A DNA stretch of 64,000 nucleotides from Chitinophaga sp. S165 (GTDB lineage Bacteria > Bacteroidota > Bacteroidia > Chitinophagales > Chitinophagaceae): contig NZ_QGTG01000002.1 of NCBI RefSeq assembly GCF_003182155.1, positions 558,001 through 622,000 of the forward strand, given 5' to 3'. Shown piece after piece: positions 55,221-63,857 of the stretch (position 1 is the first letter of the stretch; every line of letters starts with the position of its first letter). The translations under genes and the position numbers were made by a program. The notes under the pieces are model-generated. The model saw only the letters and a list, made by a program, of their open reading frames with translations, had not been told where the DNA came from and did no database searches.

Positions 55221-55327
55221 TAAGCTTATTATAATGGTACCAAAAGGATATTAAAAGGTCGTTTATATATCAAATCGATATTGAAGTGACCTTTTAGTGA
55301 TCTTTTAGTGCCATTTTAGTAAGCTTA
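55221..55327. promoter_or_regulatory. Repeat-rich putative regulatory region
   Basis: Three copies of TTTTAGTR start at 55292, 55303 and 55314, an exact 11-bp period (one turn of DNA). Upstream, AAAAGGTC (55253-55260) mirrors GACCTTTT (55288-55295), and TAAGCTTA occurs twice (55221-55228, 55320-55327). This looks like a cluster of protein-binding sites in front of the gene at 55386. The repeats are seen; the binding is inferred. Confidence 0.55.
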
Positions 55328-55385
55328 TACGTACCTTAGAGATACAAGACAATAGACTTGCTATAACCCTCAAAAAGAACCTTTT

Positions 55386-55925
55386 ATGGCCATTGTTAAA
55401 GACAATATCCTCATGCAACTTGTCCGGGGCACCCTCGGCAAGCAAATCACGATCTACGAACGGAATGGGCAGATCATTATGGCGAAGAAACGCGGCCCTT
55501 CAAAGAAAAAGCCTACGCAGAAGCAGTTGGAAGCCAGGCATAAGATGACCGTCGCTTCGATGCGTGCGCACATAATGCTGGAAGATCCGCAGATAAAAGC
55601 TTACTACCAGTCGCTGGCAGGGCCAGGTCAAAATGCCTATAATATGGCGGTCAAGGATGCTTACCACAGTCCTGAGATCCAGAATATCAGGTTAGAAGAT
55701 GAGGAGGTAATAGTGACTGCCAAAGATGAATTCCGGGTAGCGGAAGTGGAGGTAAAGGTAATAGACGGTGACGGTGTTATTACTGAGAGTGGCCGGGCAG
55801 TTTTAGGCCGGAATGGAGTAGATTGGTATTATAAAGCCACTGCGCTACCTGCAGGCGGTAAGGTCATTGTGGCAGTGAAAGATCTGCCGGGGAATCCAAC
55901 GGTGAAGGAATTGCTGCTTACATAA
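55386..55925 (+). CDS. Basic protein of unknown function
   Basis: A 179-residue protein starting MAIVKDNILMQLVRGTLGKQ, followed by a lysine-rich patch (MAKKRGPSKKKPTQKQ, about 31-47), a short helical region and a beta-rich C-terminal half (about 100-179). The N-terminal opening and basic segment resemble a family of small Bacteroidota proteins of unknown function that I cannot name with certainty; nucleic-acid binding is possible. No signal peptide. It lies alone behind the repeat-rich region and before the tRNA. Confidence 0.65.
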   Translation: MAIVKDNILMQLVRGTLGKQITIYERNGQIIMAKKRGPSKKKPTQKQLEARHKMTVASMRAHIMLEDPQIKAYYQSLAGPGQNAYNMAVKDAYHSPEIQNIRLEDEEVIVTAKDEFRVAEVEVKVIDGDGVITESGRAVLGRNGVDWYYKATALPAGGKVIVAVKDLPGNPTVKELLLT

Positions 55926-56011
55926 ACCCCCCTTTCACTGTTTGCGAATGGCTTCTTTCTGATCAGGGAGCTTTATCTCCGTACCCTTGAATATTTAAAT
56001 AGGGTGGCAGA

Positions 56012-56049
56012 CAAACAGAAAACCACTGGCAATGTTATTACCAGTGGTT
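56012..56049 (-). terminator. Terminator of the tRNA-Thr gene
   Basis: On the minus strand a perfect 9-bp stem (56049-56041 with 56029-56021) with an 11-nt loop is followed by TTTTCTG, 15 nt beyond the CCA end of the tRNA. Confidence 0.7.
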
Positions 56050-56063
56050 CAATTACGTTTACA

Positions 56064-56139
56064 TGGAGCCAACCATGGGATTCGAACCCACGACCTACAA
56101 TTTACGAAACTGTTGCTCTACCGGCTGAGCTAGATTGGC
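56064..56139 (-). tRNA. tRNA-Thr (anticodon CGT)
   Basis: On the minus strand a 76-nt cloverleaf is complete: acceptor stem GCCAATC/GGTTGGC with one U.G pair, D arm GCTC...GAGC, anticodon stem ACAGT/ATTGT with loop TTCGTAA (anticodon CGT, Thr), T arm GTGGG-TTCGAAT-CCCAT, and an encoded CCA end. It reads ACG codons. It lies between the basic protein gene and ybaB. Confidence 0.95.
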
Positions 56140-56191
56140 ATACAGTTAACGCAATAATAGTCCTTTTACCTGCAAGGTAGCAGCGGTACTG

Positions 56192-56503
56192 TTATAACAG
56201 TCCGCCTAAAGGTCCCAGCATGCCACCGGCAATCCCTTTCATTTCGGATTCCCAGGCGTTTTCTGCATTTTTCAGGGCCCTGTTCAATGCTGTGATCATC
56301 AGATCTTCCAGTTCTTCCTTGTTATCTTTTTCCAGCAGACGTTCTGCTATGTCAATACTTTTCACCTCACGGTTACCGGTCACAACTACCTTAACAGCAC
56401 CGTCTCCAGACTCGCCGTCAACGGTGATCAGGGCCAGGCGTTCTTTACTTTCTTTCATTTTTGACTGCGCTTCCTGCAGTTTTCCAAATAGATCTCCGAA
56501 CAT
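56192..56503 (-). CDS. YbaB/EbfC-family nucleoid-associated protein
   Basis: A 103-residue protein with the family signature: an N-terminal helical region starting MFGDLFGKLQEAQSKM, the central VTGNREVKSIDI and a C-terminal helical part ending in the glycine-rich MKGIAGGMLGPLGGLL. YbaB/EbfC dimers bind DNA as tweezers. In many bacteria the gene sits beside recR or dnaX; neither is present here. Confidence 0.9.
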   Translation of the reverse strand: MFGDLFGKLQEAQSKMKESKERLALITVDGESGDGAVKVVVTGNREVKSIDIAERLLEKDNKEELEDLMITALNRALKNAENAWESEMKGIAGGMLGPLGGLL

Positions 56504-56559
56504 GGTTAGTTGATTTAGGCCGCGAAGATATTCCTCTTTTCTTTATCTTAACAGCTTAA

Positions 56560-57816
56560 ATGTACAGGATGTTGGAAACAAAAGTATGTATTGTTGGCGC
56601 TGGCCCTGCCGGAGCTGCGGCAGCCCTCCAGCTGGCGCAACTTGGTATTGAATGTATCGTAGTTGACAAAGCCGTATTCCCGCGGGATAAGGTTTGTGGC
56701 GATGGATTAAGTGGAAAAGTAATTACAGCCCTGAACCGGATCGATCCTGCCATTGCAACCCGACTGAAAGAAGCTAATTTCAAAGTGAACAGCTGGGGCG
56801 TTACGTTTGTGTCTCCGGGCAGACACAGCCTGGATGTTGGCTACCGCCCTGACTATAACAGCAATAACACGGGCCATAAGGAAACGCCTATTGGTTACGT
56901 ATGCAAGCGCATGGACTTTGACAATTTCCTGGTAGATGAGATCAAACGCCGTCCAGAGATCAAGTTACTGGAAGGTGTGACCATAGATAAGTACGAACTG
57001 AAAGAAGACGGGTACATCGTTTCCGGCAGTAATGGTTTCCAGGTAAAGGCGCAGCTGCTCATCATCGCGAACGGTGCGCACTCCTCCTTTACAAAGGAAG
57101 TGGCTAACATTACGATGGAACCCAAACACTATGTCGCCGGTATCCGTGCTTATTACAAGAACGTAAGCGGCAATAACGCTGATAATTTTATTGAACTGCA
57201 CTTCCTGAAAGACCTCCTCCCAGGTTACTTCTGGGTTTTCCCGCTGCCAAACGGTGAAGCGAACGTAGGTGTGGGTGTGCTCAGCGAAGCGGTACGCAAA
57301 AAGAAAATGAACCTGAAGAAGTCCATGCTGGACATCATTGCCAACGATCCTGTATTCAAAGAGCGTTTCAAGAACGCCGAACTGGTAAGCAGTATCGAGG
57401 GATACGGCCTGCCGTTGGGCAGTAAGGTAAGGGTCATTTCCGGCGAGCGTTATATGCTGGTAGGAGACGCTGCTTATCTCATTGATCCTTTTACCGGCGA
57501 AGGTATCGGCAATGGTCTGTATTCCGGTCGTATTGCTGCATTACAGGCTGCAGAAGCGCTGAAGGCAAATAACTGTTCTGCTACGCAGCTTGCGGCTTAT
57601 GATGCAGAGGTATACCGCATTATGGGACCAGAGCTGAAACTGAGCCACAGGTTACAGAAGCTGATCAAATACCCGTGGTTGTTCAACACCCTTATGAAAG
57701 TGAGCAGCCGTAACAAACAATTGCAGGAATTACTTTCCTGCATGTTCTATGAGGTGGACCTGCGCAAAAAGCTGGCTAAACCTTCGTTTTATGTAAAAAT
57801 GTTATTAAACCGATAG
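56560..57816 (+). CDS. Geranylgeranyl-reductase-family FAD oxidoreductase
   Basis: A 418-residue flavoprotein. The N-terminal GAGPAGAAAALQLA is the Rossmann FAD loop, the FPRDKVCGDGLSGK motif follows (about 42-55), and GDAAYLIDPFTGEGIGNGLYSG (about 303-324) is the second FAD motif of the geranylgeranyl reductase/UbiH-like family. Members hydrogenate isoprenoid chains or hydroxylate aromatic rings; the substrate is not determinable. ATG at 56560 or 56569. The next gene starts 1 nt into its stop codon. Confidence 0.85.
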   Translation: MYRMLETKVCIVGAGPAGAAAALQLAQLGIECIVVDKAVFPRDKVCGDGLSGKVITALNRIDPAIATRLKEANFKVNSWGVTFVSPGRHSLDVGYRPDYNSNNTGHKETPIGYVCKRMDFDNFLVDEIKRRPEIKLLEGVTIDKYELKEDGYIVSGSNGFQVKAQLLIIANGAHSSFTKEVANITMEPKHYVAGIRAYYKNVSGNNADNFIELHFLKDLLPGYFWVFPLPNGEANVGVGVLSEAVRKKKMNLKKSMLDIIANDPVFKERFKNAELVSSIEGYGLPLGSKVRVISGERYMLVGDAAYLIDPFTGEGIGNGLYSGRIAALQAAEALKANNCSATQLAAYDAEVYRIMGPELKLSHRLQKLIKYPWLFNTLMKVSSRNKQLQELLSCMFYEVDLRKKLAKPSFYVKMLLNR

Positions 57817-58922
57817 TGAAGAAAACACTTATTCTAATATCCCTGATAACTGGTTTCCTGATGTCATCTGCATCCGCACAACAGGCTTTTTATACACGCA
57901 AGAGCAATGGTTTGCTGGACCTTACGCCCCAGGGCGCGGCCCATCTTGCAGAACTGCCCTTGCGTTGCATGCAGCAGGAATTTCCTTATAAGACAGGCGT
58001 TGTCTTTTCAGACAGCACACTTGTTACAAGTCCGAAAAACTATCATCCGGCATTTTATGGCTGCTTTGACTGGCATAGCAGTGTACATGGCCACTGGATG
58101 CTGGTCCGTTTGCTGAAGTCATTTCCTGGCATGCCCAGGCAACAGGAAATAATTACCAAACTATCGCAGAACTTAACGGCAGACAATATCACTAAAGAGC
58201 AACTGCTTTTTAAGAATAAAGAGAACAAAGGCTTTGAACGGATCTACGGTTGGAGCTGGCTGCTGCAACTGCAACGGGAACTCCTCACCTGGAATGATCC
58301 CCTGGGCAAACAACTGGCTGCCAATGTACAACCGCTGGCTACCCAGTTCTCTAAAGCCTATATAGATTTCCTGGAGAGGCTCGTATATCCGATCCGTGTG
58401 GGCGAGCATACCAATCTGGCATTCGGGTTGTCCCTTGCATGGGACTATGCCGCTACCGCGAATGATACAGCCTTGCAACACGCCATCCGCAAGGCGGCTA
58501 TGCGCTTCTATGCAGCAGACAAGAACTGTCCGGTAGCGTGGGAGCCCGGTGGTTATGACTTCCTTTCTCCCTGCCTGGAAGAGGCAGACCTCATGTGGCG
58601 CATTCTGCCCGCAAAAGAATACCAGGCCTGGATCAAGGCATTCCTGCCGGAATTATTCGCAAAACAGCTGACCGTATTTAAGGTCGCCGAGGTGAAAGAT
58701 GTCACCGATGGTAAACTAGTGCACCTGAATGGTCTTAACTTAAGCAGGGCATGGTGCCTTTACGGCATTGCACGGCATGTTACAGAAAACAGGACAGCGA
58801 TACTGCAGTTGGCGAACCTGCACCTGGAATCGGCCATACCACATGTTGCCAGCGGCAACTATGCGGGAGAACATTGGCTGGCCTCCTTTGCAGTATATGC
58901 GCTGACCACAGAAAATAACTAA
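57816..58922 (+). CDS. DUF2891-family secreted protein
   Basis: A 368-residue protein with a signal peptide (ends SASAQ, about residue 22). The GTG start at 57816 overlaps the last base of the preceding TAG stop, so translation is coupled. The body matches the DUF2891 family: YHPAFYGCFDWHSSVHGHWMLVRL (about 75-98), ERIYGWSWLLQLQRELL, EHTNLAFGLSLAWDYA and PGGYDFLSPCLEEADLMWR. The fold is probably an alpha/alpha toroid like glycan-active enzymes (inference). It is followed by the DUF3857 gene at 16 nt. Confidence 0.85.
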   Translation: MKKTLILISLITGFLMSSASAQQAFYTRKSNGLLDLTPQGAAHLAELPLRCMQQEFPYKTGVVFSDSTLVTSPKNYHPAFYGCFDWHSSVHGHWMLVRLLKSFPGMPRQQEIITKLSQNLTADNITKEQLLFKNKENKGFERIYGWSWLLQLQRELLTWNDPLGKQLAANVQPLATQFSKAYIDFLERLVYPIRVGEHTNLAFGLSLAWDYAATANDTALQHAIRKAAMRFYAADKNCPVAWEPGGYDFLSPCLEEADLMWRILPAKEYQAWIKAFLPELFAKQLTVFKVAEVKDVTDGKLVHLNGLNLSRAWCLYGIARHVTENRTAILQLANLHLESAIPHVASGNYAGEHWLASFAVYALTTENN

Positions 58923-58938
58923 CTGTTTTTTTATCTCT

Positions 58939-61512
58939 ATGTACCGGATACTGCTGCTCATTCCCTTACTCATCTGTTGTTTCTATGCGGGGGCCAATGC
59001 TCAGCAAAAAAACTTTTCTGTTACACCAGCCCCCACCTGGCTGGTTCCCTATAAACCGGACCTGCGTCAGCAACCGGATGACCGTGATGTTTCCAATGGC
59101 TACTATACACTGCTGCTTGAAGAACAGCAAAATGTAGAGCAATCGGCCGTATACCATCATGTGATCAGGCAGATCGTTTCTGAAGCCGGCATTCAAAATG
59201 GCGCTGAAATAACGGCCGACTATGATCCGGTATATGAAAAGCTACATTTTCATAAGATCCTCATCCGGCGTAAAGGGAAAGTGATCAATCAATTACAGGC
59301 CTCCAAATTCAGGATACTGCAACAGGAAGATGATCTCTCGAGATTTATTTACAGTGGCTTATACACCGCCTATTTTATCATGGAAGATGTGCGGAAAGGA
59401 GATCAGATAGAGTTTGCCTACACCATAGAAGGCAGCAATCCTATTTTCGAACATAAGTTCACCAGCCTGTTCTATCTGAGATCTCCGAATCCAGTTGTCA
59501 ACTTTCATAAAAGTATTATAGCATCTCCCGACAGGGAGATCCGGTTTAAGACTTTCAACGGCGGCTCCATGCCAGACAGGCAGATGGTGAACGGCATGCA
59601 GGTTTACAAGTGGGAGATGACCAATACAGGGTCTATGGAATTAGTTGACGACGTTCCCAGCTGGTTCGATAACTTCCCTGCAGTACAGGCCACGGAATAT
59701 AAAGACTGGCAGGAAGTGATCCAATGGGGGGACCATGTGAATACGGTACCACCTCCAGGTGCAGCGCTGAAAGCCAAGATCGCAGAATTTAAAAGAGAGG
59801 CAGGCAACAACAAGGAGAAATACATGTTGAAGGCCATTCGTTTCGTACAGGACGATATCCGTTATATGGGTATTGAGATGGGCGAATATTCTCATCGTCC
59901 CAATACCCCCGACAAGATCTTGCTGCAGCGTTTTGGAGACTGTAAGGATAAGTCGTTACTGTTGGCCACTATCCTGAAAGCTAACGGCATTTACGCCAAC
60001 ATGGCCTACGCGGATACTTACAACAAAGGTCATGTAGCCGACTATCTGCCGGCGCCAGATCTGTTCAATCATGCTATTGTTTATGCAAAGCTGGACAACA
60101 AGGAATACTGGATAGATCCGACCATCAGTTATCAGCGGGGAAACCTCTCCATGTTAACCGTACCCGATTACCAGCAGGGCCTTATTATAGATCCTGCGGG
60201 AAAGAATGGTTTCACCCCTGTGACAAATACCGGTAGAGATAAGGGTAAGACTGTCATCCATGAACATTTCCAGCTACCGTCCGACAAAAAGAACAAAGGC
60301 TCACTGACAGTTAACTCTGTCTTTACCATGCAATATGCTGACGAGCAGCGTGATGGACTGGCCAACACCAGCCGGAAGGATAAAGAAAGCGCTTACCTGA
60401 ATTACTATAAGAACTTCTACGGCAGCATCAGCATTGATTCTCCAATGCGGGTGACAGATCTTTCTGATAGCAACCGTATAGACGTACGTGAGCGTTATAT
60501 TCTTCAGTCGCCGTGGAGCACAGACAGTACAAAGCAACATGAGGCGACCTTCGATATGAAGGCGAATATCCTCATAAATGCCTTGCCCGCCAGCGTAGAA
60601 GATGACAGGGAGCCTGCGCCGCTGGAATTACGTTATCCTTTTTCACTGGATTACACGATCACGATAGAAATGCCGTCACAGGTAGCTATCGATGAAAAGG
60701 AGCTGCATATCAAAAATGACTACTACTCTATTCATTTTGTGCCCACGGTGGCTAACAACGTGGTCACTATGCATTACACGTTTGAAACTTACCAGGACCA
60801 TATACCGGAAAGTTTCCTTGACACGTATGCCAAAGACAGGGAGCAGATCGAGGAAACGCTCGTATATCCTTTCAGCTGGGACACAAATGAAGGAATACAG
60901 GGAGACGTTCCTTCACAGGGATTGAACTGGCTGATCATTGGTCTGGCAGTTTTCTTCACGACGGTATTCGCCCTTCATGCCCTGCGTTTTTCCAGGGTAT
61001 CTATATTGCCGGTTAACGACAATCTGTACGGCCCGGGCATTCAAGGATGGATCGTATTACTGGCAATCGGCGTATTTACCAATCCACTGCGCATCTTTAG
61101 CAACCTGATAAAATCGCCTGTATTCACTAACGGTGTCTGGCTACAGCTTGACAAGGCCGCTAACGCCACACATAACGTTACTGTACTGCAACTGTTGCTG
61201 GTGATTGAAATTGCGTGTATCATCGCCCTATTGGTTTACAGTCTGCTGCTGGTATCTCTTTTATATAAGAAACGTGATACATTCCCTAAGGCAATGATCA
61301 TATTCTTTCTGGCCAACTTCGCCTTTCTCGTGGCAGATAATCTGGCGTGTTACTACATATTTGAAAAGACAAAACTGGAGGATGAGGATGTGAGGGATAT
61401 GGTAATATCGTTTGTTTCGGCCGCTTTGTGGATACCTTATCTGATCAGGTCAGAACAAGTGAAGGAGACGTTCATTATGCCACATGAGAAAGACATCCCG
61501 AACAGGAATTGA
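58939..61512 (+). CDS. DUF3857 and transglutaminase-domain membrane protein with C-terminal DUF2569
   Basis: A large 857-residue protein: signal peptide (ANAQ, about residue 21), DUF3857 region (about 40-240), a transglutaminase-like core with Cys in RFGDCKDKS (about 333), His in FNHAIVYA (about 376) and Asp in YWIDPT (about 392), a further beta domain, and a C-terminal part with four membrane helices similar to DUF2569 (about 675-850, GPGIQGWIVLLAIG start). Transglutaminase-like proteins in this family may be proteases or cross-linkers in the periplasm. A bidirectional hairpin ends the unit, likely shared with the two genes upstream. Confidence 0.85.
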   Translation: MYRILLLIPLLICCFYAGANAQQKNFSVTPAPTWLVPYKPDLRQQPDDRDVSNGYYTLLLEEQQNVEQSAVYHHVIRQIVSEAGIQNGAEITADYDPVYEKLHFHKILIRRKGKVINQLQASKFRILQQEDDLSRFIYSGLYTAYFIMEDVRKGDQIEFAYTIEGSNPIFEHKFTSLFYLRSPNPVVNFHKSIIASPDREIRFKTFNGGSMPDRQMVNGMQVYKWEMTNTGSMELVDDVPSWFDNFPAVQATEYKDWQEVIQWGDHVNTVPPPGAALKAKIAEFKREAGNNKEKYMLKAIRFVQDDIRYMGIEMGEYSHRPNTPDKILLQRFGDCKDKSLLLATILKANGIYANMAYADTYNKGHVADYLPAPDLFNHAIVYAKLDNKEYWIDPTISYQRGNLSMLTVPDYQQGLIIDPAGKNGFTPVTNTGRDKGKTVIHEHFQLPSDKKNKGSLTVNSVFTMQYADEQRDGLANTSRKDKESAYLNYYKNFYGSISIDSPMRVTDLSDSNRIDVRERYILQSPWSTDSTKQHEATFDMKANILINALPASVEDDREPAPLELRYPFSLDYTITIEMPSQVAIDEKELHIKNDYYSIHFVPTVANNVVTMHYTFETYQDHIPESFLDTYAKDREQIEETLVYPFSWDTNEGIQGDVPSQGLNWLIIGLAVFFTTVFALHALRFSRVSILPVNDNLYGPGIQGWIVLLAIGVFTNPLRIFSNLIKSPVFTNGVWLQLDKAANATHNVTVLQLLLVIEIACIIALLVYSLLLVSLLYKKRDTFPKAMIIFFLANFAFLVADNLACYYIFEKTKLEDEDVRDMVISFVSAALWIPYLIRSEQVKETFIMPHEKDIPNRN

Positions 61513-61518
61513 TATTAA

Positions 61519-61559
61519 AGAAAACAGGAATTAAGCATAAGTCTTAATTCCTGTTTTCT
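61519..61559. terminator. Bidirectional terminator after the DUF3857 gene
   Basis: A perfect 17-bp stem (61519-61535 with 61543-61559) with a 7-nt loop lies between the converging DUF3857 and Dabb genes; ATTTTT follows on the plus side. Confidence 0.85.
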
Positions 61560-61566
61560 ATTTTTC

Positions 61567-61869
61567 CTAGATCGTTTCTGAATCGTAGATCAGCACCTTA
61601 TCCCAAAGGTGTTTGCAGTTCTCCACAAACGCCAGGTGCACAGGGTGTTTCTGATATACATCGTGACCTGCTTCGTCATTGAACACGGTCAGTTCACAGT
61701 AGCTGTAACTCCTATCTATTACCGGACGATCAGTAGATGCAGGTTTACCCACATTGAACATTACCAGCGATTCTATCACTTTCAGCGATTGTACGCCTTC
61801 TTCAAATTTCTTGATATCAGCTTCTGAAAGACCTGGCTTCAGCCAGAAATTTACGACGTGTACAAACAT
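61567..61869 (-). CDS. Dabb-family (stress-responsive alpha/beta barrel) protein
   Basis: A 100-residue protein, the usual length of a single Dabb domain (PF07876). It begins FVHVVNFWLKPGLSE, with the conserved VxFxxK/W pattern, and ends HPVHLAFVENCKHLW, both characteristic. It probably forms a dimeric barrel; bacterial members act in catabolism or stress, with substrate unknown. It lies 33 nt downstream of the ABC permease gene on the same strand. Confidence 0.88.
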   Translation of the reverse strand: MFVHVVNFWLKPGLSEADIKKFEEGVQSLKVIESLVMFNVGKPASTDRPVIDRSYSYCELTVFNDEAGHDVYQKHPVHLAFVENCKHLWDKVLIYDSETI

Positions 61870-61902
61870 CTCTATATAATTTAAGTGTATAAAACAATAT
61901 TG

Positions 61903-63102
61903 TTAGCTGATGGCGTTAATGTATCTGCTTACACTGCTCCTGTTTACGATATACACCAGTACGATCACCAGTAAAGCTGCACATGCAGTGCCAACAGAAA
62001 GCCATTGTGAAATGAACATGTCATGAGTGGCAAGTTTCGCGGAAGCAAACCATTGAAGGGCGGCTACCAGCAGCAATGCTACTATTCCGATCGTAATATA
62101 CAGCGGAACGAACTGACGCATCAGGTATCGTTGTAACTGACGGGGCGCAGTGCCCAGTGTTACCAGCAACTGTATTTCCTTTTTGCAACTGGCTATTACC
62201 AGCTGTATGAACATACTGAATACGACCAATGCAAAGGCCAGCAGGACCAAGCCAAAGAAGCCTATTACAGATACGATCATCTGCACGATCAGTTTTGTTT
62301 TACTGTATTTGATCTTATCCTGGTTCGTAGTATATCCTTTCTCTTCCAGGTACTTTGACAGCAAAGGATTGGAAGGGTCTTTCGTTTTGATGATGACACG
62401 GGATGGAGCAGCCGCCTGTCCGCTGCCAAACTTACTGTTAGCCCAGTCCATAAAACTGCCGGGAACCAGGAAGGAAGAGATGCGGTCGGAAAAACCGACA
62501 ATACGACCGGTGAACTCCTGCGTTATCAGTCCCTGGGAAATAGTGACCTTCATCGGTAATGCTTTCACTGTTTCCTGTGAGATCTGTGGCAGGTCCTGGC
62601 TTAAAGCAAATCCGAAGTTATAGAGGTTGAGAAAGTCGTTCGGAAGGATGATGGGAATCGTATTATCAGCAGGCGTCCATTTCCATTCATCGTTCTTCAC
62701 ATCAATGAAAGAATCGGGCACTGACTCAAAGAACATATCGGTATAGAAGTGCAGTTCTCCGGGAGCGGCCGCAGTTACTTTATACTGATTGGAAGTAATA
62801 AAGCCAAAGGCTTCTGTAAAAGGCTGTTGCTTAAGATCTGCTATTTCAGCGGGTGTGAATTCACTCTTGGCATTCTGCCCCATCATGGCATTCGTGATCT
62901 TCTTGTTGATAACCAGGAAGTCCGCACTTTCATTTGCATTCCGCTGGTTATGCAGCAGCTGGTCAAAGTCAGTATGTGCCTGAATAGCGATGAGCAGGAG
63001 TATCATAGCAATGCCCAGCCCACCGGCAGCCATGAACAGGCGGGCCTTACCGATGCCGGTCTGTATGATCTTTTTGAGTAACTGGTAGAAGGATGGCATC
63101 AT
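61903..63102 (-). CDS. ABC transporter permease, FtsX/MacB type
   Basis: A 399-residue permease with one N-terminal membrane segment (about 20-40), a large periplasmic domain (about 45-265) and three C-terminal segments (about 270-390), the FtsX/MacB topology. The cytosolic loop contains ASCKKEIQLLVTLGTAPRQL, the ATPase-coupling helix. It overlaps the ATP-binding gene by 4 nt (ATGA), so they are translationally coupled. It probably extrudes a lipid, peptide or lipoprotein; no outer-membrane partner is nearby. Confidence 0.88.
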   Translation of the reverse strand: MMPSFYQLLKKIIQTGIGKARLFMAAGGLGIAMILLLIAIQAHTDFDQLLHNQRNANESADFLVINKKITNAMMGQNAKSEFTPAEIADLKQQPFTEAFGFITSNQYKVTAAAPGELHFYTDMFFESVPDSFIDVKNDEWKWTPADNTIPIILPNDFLNLYNFGFALSQDLPQISQETVKALPMKVTISQGLITQEFTGRIVGFSDRISSFLVPGSFMDWANSKFGSGQAAAPSRVIIKTKDPSNPLLSKYLEEKGYTTNQDKIKYSKTKLIVQMIVSVIGFFGLVLLAFALVVFSMFIQLVIASCKKEIQLLVTLGTAPRQLQRYLMRQFVPLYITIGIVALLLVAALQWFASAKLATHDMFISQWLSVGTACAALLVIVLVYIVNRSSVSRYINAIS

Positions 63103-63749
63103 AAGTTATAGTGTGTGTCATATACAAACCTGTTATCATTGTCCAGGTCTGTTAAAATGAACCCGGCATTGCGGGCTTTACATTCTTCAGCAATCAGCAA
63201 GGCTGCGCGTTGTGCGTTCTCTTCATCAAGATGGCTGAACGGCTCGTCCATGATCAGCCATTGGAAGGGCTGTACCAGTGCCCGGATAATCGCTATGCGC
63301 TGGCGTTCTCCGTAAGAGAGCGTTTTGCCGCTCTGGTTCAGTACATGGGTAACATTCAACCGGGCAGCCATTTCCTTTACTTTTTCAGCAGTACAATACG
63401 GCGCCGCATTCATGACCCGCTTCAATTCGATATTCTCCAGTGCTGTCAGCTGTTCGAAGACACGCAGGTCCTGGAATATCACGCTTACCTGCTCCTGTCT
63501 CATACCGGCAATAGCATCTCTGGAATAACTATCCCAGGTCTTTCCATTCACCAGTACCTGACCTGTATAATCTGTCCTGATGTGGTACAGGTAGTGGACA
63601 AGGGTCGTTTTACCGGTGCCGGAAGGTGCTTTTATTTTAGTGAAACCACCTGGGGTGAAGGTGACCTGCCTGTTCCAGATATCGGAGGAACGCTGCATGA
63701 TCTTATCGCGCAACGGAACAGGCACCAGGTTTTCTAACTGTATCTGCAT
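63099..63749 (-). CDS. ABC transporter ATP-binding protein
   Basis: A 216-residue ATPase with Walker A APSGTGKTT (about 41-49), Q-loop IFQDLRVFEQLT, signature LSYGERQRIAI and Walker B WLIMDEPFSHLDEE. The ATG at 63749 is chosen: the longer frame starting at 63836 would begin inside the terminator hairpin of the preceding gene. The signature Ser-Tyr-Gly-Glu (not SGGE) is a mild deviation. It pairs with the FtsX/MacB-type permease. Confidence 0.88.
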   Translation of the reverse strand: MQIQLENLVPVPLRDKIMQRSSDIWNRQVTFTPGGFTKIKAPSGTGKTTLVHYLYHIRTDYTGQVLVNGKTWDSYSRDAIAGMRQEQVSVIFQDLRVFEQLTALENIELKRVMNAAPYCTAEKVKEMAARLNVTHVLNQSGKTLSYGERQRIAIIRALVQPFQWLIMDEPFSHLDEENAQRAALLIAEECKARNAGFILTDLDNDNRFVYDTHYNL

Positions 63750-63797
63750 GTAACTGGTGTTCTTAAAATGATGACCCAATATAGAGCTTTTTCCAAA

Positions 63798-63837
63798 TGA
63801 AAATGTCCATGACGGAAGTATAACCGTCATGGACATT
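63798..63837 (-). terminator. Terminator of the gene at the right edge
   Basis: A perfect 14-bp stem (63802-63815 with 63824-63837) with an 8-nt loop; on the minus strand TTTTCA follows. It ends the transcript of the truncated gene at 63858 and precedes the ABC ATPase gene. Confidence 0.75.
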
Positions 63838-63857
63838 AACTATCATTATCTGACAGA

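Noticed and set aside
63750..63836. Longer N-terminus for the ABC ATPase (start at 63836)
   Set aside because: The extra residues would be encoded across the terminator hairpin at 63802-63837; the ATG at 63749 fits the fold.
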